From Candidatus Hebobacterum abditum (GTDB lineage: Bacteria > Armatimonadota > Hebobacteria > Hebobacterales > Hebobacteraceae), in assembly GCA_029821875.1 (NCBI GenBank), contig JALGXW010000015.1, forward strand, positions 1-64,000: a stretch of 64,000 nt of DNA. The letters are read 5' to 3'. The notes below the pieces were generated by a model that was not told the DNA's origin, did not search any database, and saw only the letters and a program-made list of their open reading frames with translations. Below are positions 59,857-64,000 of the stretch, piece after piece (the first letter of the stretch is position 1; every line of letters begins with the position of its first letter). The position numbers and the translations under genes were made by a program.

Positions 59857-60035
59857 TTCGCTCGCCGCTTCTCGCGGGCGGAAGCGCGGCCGCCGCGACC
59901 GCGCTTCCTCACGGCCTCCCGCAGGAGGTACTCGATCTGTGCGTTCACACTGCGGAGCTCCTGCGAGGCCAGTCGCTGGAGCTTCTCCCAGAGCTCTTTG
60001 TTCATCCGCAGTATGAAGGTCTTGCGTTCGGGCAC
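59847..60035 (-). CDS. Small Arc/ribbon-helix-helix protein
   Basis: The 62-residue product has an Arc-type ribbon-helix-helix (RKTFILRMNKELWEKLQRLA, then SVNAQIEYLLREAV) and a basic tail. Small proteins of this kind, with the same ELRSVNAQIEYLLREA motif, often lie beside SPFH genes in other bacteria. It begins eight bases after the SPFH stop codon on the same strand, so they form an operon; it might bind DNA or help the SPFH protein assemble. Confidence 0.88.
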   Translation of the reverse strand: MPERKTFILRMNKELWEKLQRLASQELRSVNAQIEYLLREAVRKRGRGGRASAREKRRAKGD

Positions 60036-60043
60036 AGGTCAGT

Positions 60044-60913
60044 CTACTGGTACAGTGTTCCGGTGTTGAGCACCGGCTGCGCGGCCGACTCGCTGCAGAG
60101 CACCACCAACAGGTTGGAGACCATGGCCGCCTTGCGCTCCTCGTCCAGGCTGAGCCTCTGGACTTCCTCCAACCTGTCCAACGCCATCTCCACCATCCCC
60201 ACCGCGCCCTCCACGATCCGCTGCCGGGCGGCGATGATGGCGGCCGCCTGCTGACGACGGAGCATCGCGCCTGCGATCTCGGGCGCATAGGCCAGATGGG
60301 AGAGACGCGCCTCCATCACCTCTACTCCGGCCCGGCCCAGTCGCTCCTGGAGCTCGGCCTGGAGACTGCTGGAGACCTCGTCCACATTGCGGCGCAGCGA
60401 GGTCGTGTTCTCGTCTGCATCGTACGGGTACGCTGACGCAAGATGCCGCACCGCTGTCTCGCTCTGCGTGGCCACGTAGTCCACGTAGTCGTCGACCTCG
60501 AAGCTCGCGGCGAAGGTATCCCGCACCCGCCACACCACGATGGCGGCGATCTCGACGGGATTCCCCGTCAGATCGTTGACCTTCAACTGCTCGCCGTTCA
60601 GCGTGCGCGCCCGCAGCGAGACGGCGCGCCTCGTGTTGAACGGATTCACCCACTGAAAGCCGCTGCGCTTGACCGTGCCTTTGTAGCTCCCGAAGAGAAG
60701 CAGCACCCGGCTCCGGTTCGGCTCAACGATCATGAGCCCAATCGGGATCAGCACGGCGACGAGGCCCAGCACCACGACGGGGACAATCTTGCCCGCGGTT
60801 GGCTCCCCGGTCGCCAGCTGATAGACCGGGAGCGCGAGGAGCCCGGCCACGACGACCTCGACCAGCAGCATCAGCCACCCCGACACAGCTTTGACTTCCA
60901 CTTCTCGCGTCAT
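60044..60913 (-). CDS. SPFH-domain (stomatin/prohibitin/flotillin-like) membrane protein
   Basis: The 289-residue product has two hydrophobic helices in its first 65 residues. An SPFH domain spans about 75-245 ([65 protein letters not shown]), followed by a coiled-coil-rich C-terminus ([24 protein letters not shown]). SPFH proteins form large ring or cage assemblies at the membrane and affect stress resistance. GAGGAG is nine bases upstream of the ATG. The promoter carries a phased operator at 60928-60955. Confidence 0.93.
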   Translation of the reverse strand: MTREVEVKAVSGWLMLLVEVVVAGLLALPVYQLATGEPTAGKIVPVVVLGLVAVLIPIGLMIVEPNRSRVLLLFGSYKGTVKRSGFQWVNPFNTRRAVSLRARTLNGEQLKVNDLTGNPVEIAAIVVWRVRDTFAASFEVDDYVDYVATQSETAVRHLASAYPYDADENTTSLRRNVDEVSSSLQAELQERLGRAGVEVMEARLSHLAYAPEIAGAMLRRQQAAAIIAARQRIVEGAVGMVEMALDRLEEVQRLSLDEERKAAMVSNLLVVLCSESAAQPVLNTGTLYQ

Positions 60914-60927
60914 GTGTGGTCGCTCCT

Positions 60928-60955
60928 CATATCTTTAGGATATCAATATGATATC
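60928..60955 (-). promoter_or_regulatory. Phased operator upstream of the SPFH gene
   Basis: Three hexamers follow each other at exact 11-base spacing: CATATC (60928), GATATC (60939) and GATATC (60950). The last two with their AATAT spacer form a 17-base inverted repeat. This AT-rich block stands alone in GC-rich DNA directly upstream of the SPFH gene, so it is probably a repressor site. Confidence 0.65.
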
Positions 60956-61021
60956 ACACGGGAGCCCACCTGTCAAGGTCGCTTTTGTTCGGGAGGAGGA
61001 CATCCTGGGGCATGCCAAAAG

Positions 61022-61095
61022 GGGCAGGAGGCAAGTGGCTAGGCCGTCGGAGGCGGCCGCCATCCCGGGCCCTGAGGGCCCAGGGACTCCTGCCC
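61022..61095. repeat. Family A element with long insert
   Basis: GGGCAGGAG (61022-61030) and CTCCTGCCC (61087-61095) are the usual arms but lie 56 bases apart. The insert ends with its own palindrome GGGCCCTGAGGGCCC (61067-61081). Confidence 0.65.
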
Positions 61096-61160
61096 AACGG
61101 GAACGACGCGATGCCCGTTCGGCTCCGCTCGGGGCAGGCCTTCGCTACGCTGAGGGAGTA

Positions 61161-61183
61161 GGGCAGGAGCGTGTCTCCTGCCC
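61161..61183. repeat. Family A palindrome
   Basis: A perfect 9-bp stem with loop cgtgt. It lies ten bases from the stop codon of the NIF3-like gene. Confidence 0.85.
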
Positions 61184-61192
61184 AGTCCCCGT

Positions 61193-62041
61193 CTACAGGT
61201 CCTCCATCACGGGAACGTCGTCGAGGAACTCCGCCTCGAGTCCGAGTTCCTGGAAGTAGAGGCACATGGCGAGGCAGGCGAACTTCTCGGTCGAGTAGTG
61301 CGTGCCGCCGAGCAGCGAGAGGCCGAGTCCGGCCGCCAGATCGTGGGCCGGGCGAGAGACGTCGTTCAGTACTGTGATGCCGGTGAGATAGGCATTGAGT
61401 CCCCTGTCGGCCACGCACTGGATCACCTCGGGCTCATTGCCGCCTCCGGCCACCACCGCGACGAGCCCGTCGCGGATCGCCGCCTCGCCATATGGATACA
61501 TGCTGGTTCTGTGGCCCAACACCTCGGAGAACCGCGCCGACAGCTCGGCCACCGTCTTGACGGACGTCTTGCAGATGACACCTGGCTTCACTCCGCAGTA
61601 CTCGAAGTCCAGGTCCTCGGCGACCTCAAGCCCGAGGGCCGAGGCGAGCGTCACCGAGGTGGAGTAGGGGCCGTTGCGGTCGAGCGGGACATGGAGGACA
61701 TAGACGGCAATCCGGCGGCGGCGCAGCATCTCCATATCATCTGACGAGATCGCGCCGAATACGGTTGGCGCGAGCCGGATGTCCCACGTCATCGCATGAT
61801 GGGTCAGGAGGAGAGCATCGGACGCGTCCGCCGCGTAGAGCTTCTCCAGCACCGGAGGCGACGGGAACACGGCCGTGTAGACCCGATTGATCTCCCTCGC
61901 GTTGTCGAGGAAGACTCCCATGAACCGCTCGTGGAACTGGGGGGCGACGAAACGCGCCTCGCCGTAGTCCTCCCACTCGTCGCGGCATTCCGAGAGACGG
62001 AAGTCGGCATCCAGTTTCCGATAGAGGTCTTCGCTGTTCAT
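61193..62041 (-). CDS. NIF3/YbgI-like dinuclear metal protein
   Basis: The 282-residue product follows the NIF3 family: LLLTHHAMTWDIR carries the first His pair and GGTHYSTEKFACLAM the last metal-binding segment (His and Glu), with VVAGGGNEPEVIQCVADRG as the conserved middle. NIF3 proteins form hexamers around two metal ions; some are GTP cyclohydrolase-like or phosphohydrolase-like, but most are uncharacterised. The ATG has no strong ribosome-binding site. The upstream gap contains degenerate pieces of families A and B. Confidence 0.88.
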   Translation of the reverse strand: MNSEDLYRKLDADFRLSECRDEWEDYGEARFVAPQFHERFMGVFLDNAREINRVYTAVFPSPPVLEKLYAADASDALLLTHHAMTWDIRLAPTVFGAISSDDMEMLRRRRIAVYVLHVPLDRNGPYSTSVTLASALGLEVAEDLDFEYCGVKPGVICKTSVKTVAELSARFSEVLGHRTSMYPYGEAAIRDGLVAVVAGGGNEPEVIQCVADRGLNAYLTGITVLNDVSRPAHDLAAGLGLSLLGGTHYSTEKFACLAMCLYFQELGLEAEFLDDVPVMEDL

Positions 62042-62119
62042 TGGCCAGCCGGCGTGTGTGCGTCGGCCGGGAGTGCATCTCCTGCCCTACGGCCTAGCGA
62101 AGCAACGCGGGAAAGCGTA

Positions 62120-62803
62120 TCACTCGCTGCTCGACGGGCCCTCCTTCGGCTTCAGCGTGGCGAAGTCGTTGCTGATGACTGGCTCCGCGCCGCTGTCAGA
62201 TACGTCGCTCCAGAAGTAGACGCCCACCACTCCACCCCTAGCCGCGAAGCCGACGTCCACGTTCGAGAGATCCTCCGCGGCCCCCTCCTCCCGGAGCAGC
62301 GCGAGGAAGAGCTTCTCCGGCGGCAGGCCCTGCCCCGGCGGGCCGGCTCCGGGGACGAGTGCAGCCACCTCACTCGCCGCTTCGATCCAGCTGTCGAGCG
62401 CGGTCTTCTGGGGGGGCGGCAGCGACGGGACGAAGAGGCGGACCTCGCGATGAGCACGGAACTCCTCCACCTCCTCGTCGGTCAGCGCGCCGAACAGCTC
62501 GAACGCTCGAGGCCACAATACCTCCAGCACGGCCGTCACGAAGGCCTCCATCTCCGGGCCCGTCTGGCGCATCCGCTCCAGCTCATCGGTAGGCAGGAAC
62601 CCGAGCACCTCGACCGCGCGCAGGAACTCCTCGGACGGTTCCTCCGGGGCCCACTCGGGCAGGGCGGCCTCGCAGGACTCCTCGGCCGTCTGTTCTTCTT
62701 CTGCCTGTTCCTCCGCCGCGAGGACAGCGGGCGTGCCGCAGATCACCGATACAACCAGAGCCAGAGCCAACGCGCAAGAGAAGAGCAACTGGGTGGAGGA
62801 CAT
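62120..62803 (-). CDS. Secreted acidic protein of unknown function
   Basis: The 227-residue product has a signal peptide (about 1-30, FSCALALALVVSVICGTPAVLA). A glutamate-rich linker (AEEQAEEEQTAEESCEAALP) follows, then a helix-rich domain (VEVLGFLPTDELERMRQTGP, LFGALTDEEVEEFRAH) and a beta-rich end. I know no family. The longer frame to 62866 begins inside a repeat remnant and is not used. Confidence 0.7.
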   Translation of the reverse strand: MSSTQLLFSCALALALVVSVICGTPAVLAAEEQAEEEQTAEESCEAALPEWAPEEPSEEFLRAVEVLGFLPTDELERMRQTGPEMEAFVTAVLEVLWPRAFELFGALTDEEVEEFRAHREVRLFVPSLPPPQKTALDSWIEAASEVAALVPGAGPPGQGLPPEKLFLALLREEGAAEDLSNVDVGFAARGGVVGVYFWSDVSDSGAEPVISNDFATLKPKEGPSSSE

Positions 62804-63018
62804 GTGCTTCACTTCCCCCTTCCTTTGGCTGCGGCGATTCGCCGGGCAGGTGCTTGCATCCTGCACCAGTCATTGTGCGTTCCCGTTGGACGGGAGCCTT
62901 GGCCGCCTCGGGCGGCGTGCTTCCTGCCCCTTCTCCAGATGAGGGGTGGCGAGCGGCCGTGCTCCACACCTCTCTCAAGCCGCTCGCCCTTCCTTCGACT
63001 GTCGCGCGAGGGCGCGAC
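62804..63018. other. Intergenic region with degenerate family A pieces
   Basis: There are GGGCAGGTGCTTGCATCCTGC near 62844-62864 and TTCCTGCCCC near 62920-62930, which look like decayed family A arms. I see no gene here. Confidence 0.4.
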
Positions 63019-63111
63019 CTACTTGGCTTTGCGTTCGCTCTTCGCCTTAGCAGGCTTCTTCGCAGTGTGCTTCCTCTTCGAGTCTCTGCATCCGCACCCG
63101 CAACGTGCCAT
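63019..63111 (-). CDS. Cys/Lys-rich microprotein (30 residues)
   Basis: A 31-codon frame begins with an ATG eight bases after GGAGG, a strong ribosome-binding site that overlaps the stop codon region of the ECF sigma gene. The product is MARCGCGCRDSKRKHTAKKP followed by AKAKSERKAK: three cysteines as C-x-C-x-C, then a lysine- and alanine-rich tail with 14 basic residues overall. It starts 5 bases after the sigma stop codon, so it is cotranscribed. It could bind metal and nucleic acid or act as a small anti-sigma-like factor; nothing is known. Confidence 0.6.
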   Translation of the reverse strand: MARCGCGCRDSKRKHTAKKPAKAKSERKAK

Positions 63112-63116
63112 TCGTC

Positions 63117-63755
63117 TCACCTCCCTTCCGTCAGAGTATCGGCGCAGACGCAGCCCGGGCTGCCGCACCGTGTCATAATCTGCTCGACCATCTCCTCCGA
63201 GGAAATCTGCAGGGACAGCAGTTCCCTCACCACCGGCAGGAGCTTCCGCTTCGCCTGTTCGCGGCCCTCGCGGAGGCGGCTCTTGACGGTCGTCGGCGAC
63301 AGGCCGAGAGTCGCAGCGATTTCCTCCTCCGTGCAGCCGGCCAGGTAGTGGAGGCCCAACGCCCCGCGGCTCTTCGGCGACACTTCAGCCAACATATCGT
63401 TGACGATATTGCCCAGTTCCGATTGCCTGAACCGAGCCGCCGAGTCCGGGTCCGCCGGCTCAGGGAGGGTCTCCAGTGGCACTGGCGCGGCCCGCTGGCG
63501 GCGAAGCCACATTCGGCACACGTTCCTCGCCACACGGCGCAGCCAGGGCAGGAACTTGTCCGGGTCCCGTAGGTCCGCCAAGTCGCGGTAGACCCGGACG
63601 AAGACCTCTTGGGTCAGGTCTTGGGCCTCGGCCGCCTGTCCCACCTGGCTCAGGCAGATCGCGTACACCAGGCCGCGGTAGCGGGCCACCAGCGCACTGA
63701 ATGCTGACGCATCGCCTTCGACGGCCCTCTGGACCAGTGTCGTGAGATCTGTCAT
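63117..63755 (-). CDS. ECF sigma factor with C-terminal Cys cluster
   Basis: The 212-residue product has region 2 at about 15-80 (FSALVARYRGLVYAICLSQV, DLTQEVFVRVYRDLADL) and region 4 at about 125-175 (ALGLHYLAGCTEEEIAATLG, then LSPTTVKSRLREGREQ). The last 20 residues, TRCGSPGCVCADTLTEGR, carry three cysteines that could bind a metal or sense redox. GAGGAG lies five bases before the ATG. The microprotein gene follows directly. Confidence 0.92.
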   Translation of the reverse strand: MTDLTTLVQRAVEGDASAFSALVARYRGLVYAICLSQVGQAAEAQDLTQEVFVRVYRDLADLRDPDKFLPWLRRVARNVCRMWLRRQRAAPVPLETLPEPADPDSAARFRQSELGNIVNDMLAEVSPKSRGALGLHYLAGCTEEEIAATLGLSPTTVKSRLREGREQAKRKLLPVVRELLSLQISSEEMVEQIMTRCGSPGCVCADTLTEGR

Positions 63756-63862
63756 CAGTGCTCCTCATCTACCTGGGTGCGCGGCGCGCCCGAAAAGTTG
63801 GGTGACACAGCCCAGAATTTCGGCGCGGAGGGAGACATATCTGCCCCGGCCTCGAACATCTT

Positions 63863-63892
63863 GTTGCTTCGGTAGCTTGCTGGCAAAGCAAC
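63863..63892. repeat. Family B element, partly degenerate
   Basis: GTTGCTTCGGTAGC on the left faces GCTGGCAAAGCAAC on the right. The outer arms GTTGCTT and AAGCAAC pair, but the inner CCG has become GGC. Confidence 0.65.
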
Positions 63893-63942
63893 ACAAGGAC
63901 ACGGAGGTGCGGCCCTGCGGGGGATGACCGCCCACAGACGCG

Positions 63943-63973
63943 CACAGGGCACGGAGTGGTCCCGTGCCCTGTG
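63943..63973. terminator. Strong 12-bp hairpin
   Basis: CACAGGGCACGG (63943-63954) pairs perfectly with CCGTGCCCTGTG (63962-63973) around a seven-base loop. It may end a gene that lies beyond the window's right edge. Confidence 0.45.
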
Positions 63974-64000
63974 CACCTGATTGAGCTGTTGGTTATCTCA

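Larger units (their letters stand above)
63756..64000. other. Region at the right end of the window
   Basis: No gene is visible. It contains a family B element (63863-63892) and a strong hairpin (63943-63973). Confidence 0.5.

Noticed and set aside
61022-61183. Possible small RNA gene between the SPFH and NIF3-like genes
   Set aside because: The structure is explained by two family A elements with an inner palindrome, so no separate RNA is needed.

Overview
The window is about 64 kb of GC-rich bacterial chromosome, densely coded on both strands. I recognise no tRNA, rRNA, CRISPR array, transposase or integrase. Most of the recognisable genes encode secreted or membrane proteins, carbohydrate-active enzymes or regulators. 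The likely source is a free-living member of the Armatimonadota or a related planctomycete-like lineage. The basis is the SLH domains with FPDV-x-FWAY repeats, several uroporphyrinogen-decarboxylase-like (URO-D) proteins, a CehA/McbA-type metallohydrolase, a DUF6785-like transporter, many ECF sigma factors and the interspersed palindromes. The phylum is an inference.

Layout. 0-3.6 kb: an SLH-anchored seven-bladed propeller/PKD protein, a nitroreductase and a small membrane protein with an MshEN-like tail. 3.7-7.5 kb: a regulator made of two fused IclR proteins, a structured intergenic region, and a TPR protein flanked by repeats. 7.5-15.7 kb: a plus-strand carbohydrate block with a parallel beta-helix protein, a DUF6785-like membrane protein and two tandem alpha/alpha-toroid glycosidase-like paralogs, one secreted and one not. 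15.7-19.5 kb: a minus-strand arsenic operon, arsR - acr3 - small Cys-rich ORF - MASE3/PAS histidine kinase, behind a near-consensus sigma-70 promoter. 19.5-24.2 kb: an ECF sigma factor with a long C-terminal extension, lying between a URO-D-like gene and a duplicated remnant of that gene's 3' end; then a small secreted protein and a second URO-D-like protein. 24.3-30.2 kb: a prepilin-like membrane protein, an STN-domain protein, a small membrane protein, an MFS transporter and a DUF1846 protein. 30.4-41.6 kb: a minus-strand block of mostly secreted or carbohydrate-related proteins (glycosidase-like, cupin, CBM9/beta-lactamase fusion, FG-GAP protein, CehA-like metallohydrolase, unknown secreted protein). 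42.5-50 kb: an ECF sigma factor overlapping an RseB/LolA-like membrane partner, a degenerate APH-fold kinase, and a histidine kinase upstream of another ECF sigma factor. 50-56.4 kb: a methyltransferase, a LuxR-type regulator divergent from a three-gene NADH-dehydrogenase/diaphorase-like iron-sulfur module, and an FAD oxidoreductase. 56.4-64 kb: TPR and membrane proteins, an SPFH protein with its small ribbon-helix-helix partner behind a phased operator, a NIF3-like protein, an acidic secreted protein, and an ECF sigma factor followed by a 30-residue Cys/Lys-rich microprotein.

Gaps between genes carry families of interspersed palindromes. Family A has GGGCAGGAG / CTCCTGCCC arms and family B has GCTTCGG / CCGAAGC or TTTCGGGAGC / GCTCCCGAAA arms. 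They occur separately and as A-B pairs in fixed order and orientation, like bacterial mosaic (BIME/REP-like) elements. Two smaller families (C, D) and one repeat pair (E) are also present. The family A copy at 22456-22497 carries paired changes that keep its stem. Several spurious ORFs are created by these repeats and should not be annotated.

Start sites were chosen by looking for Shine-Dalgarno sequences by eye, and many differ from the longest possible ORF. All functional calls rest on recognised motifs; no database search was run.
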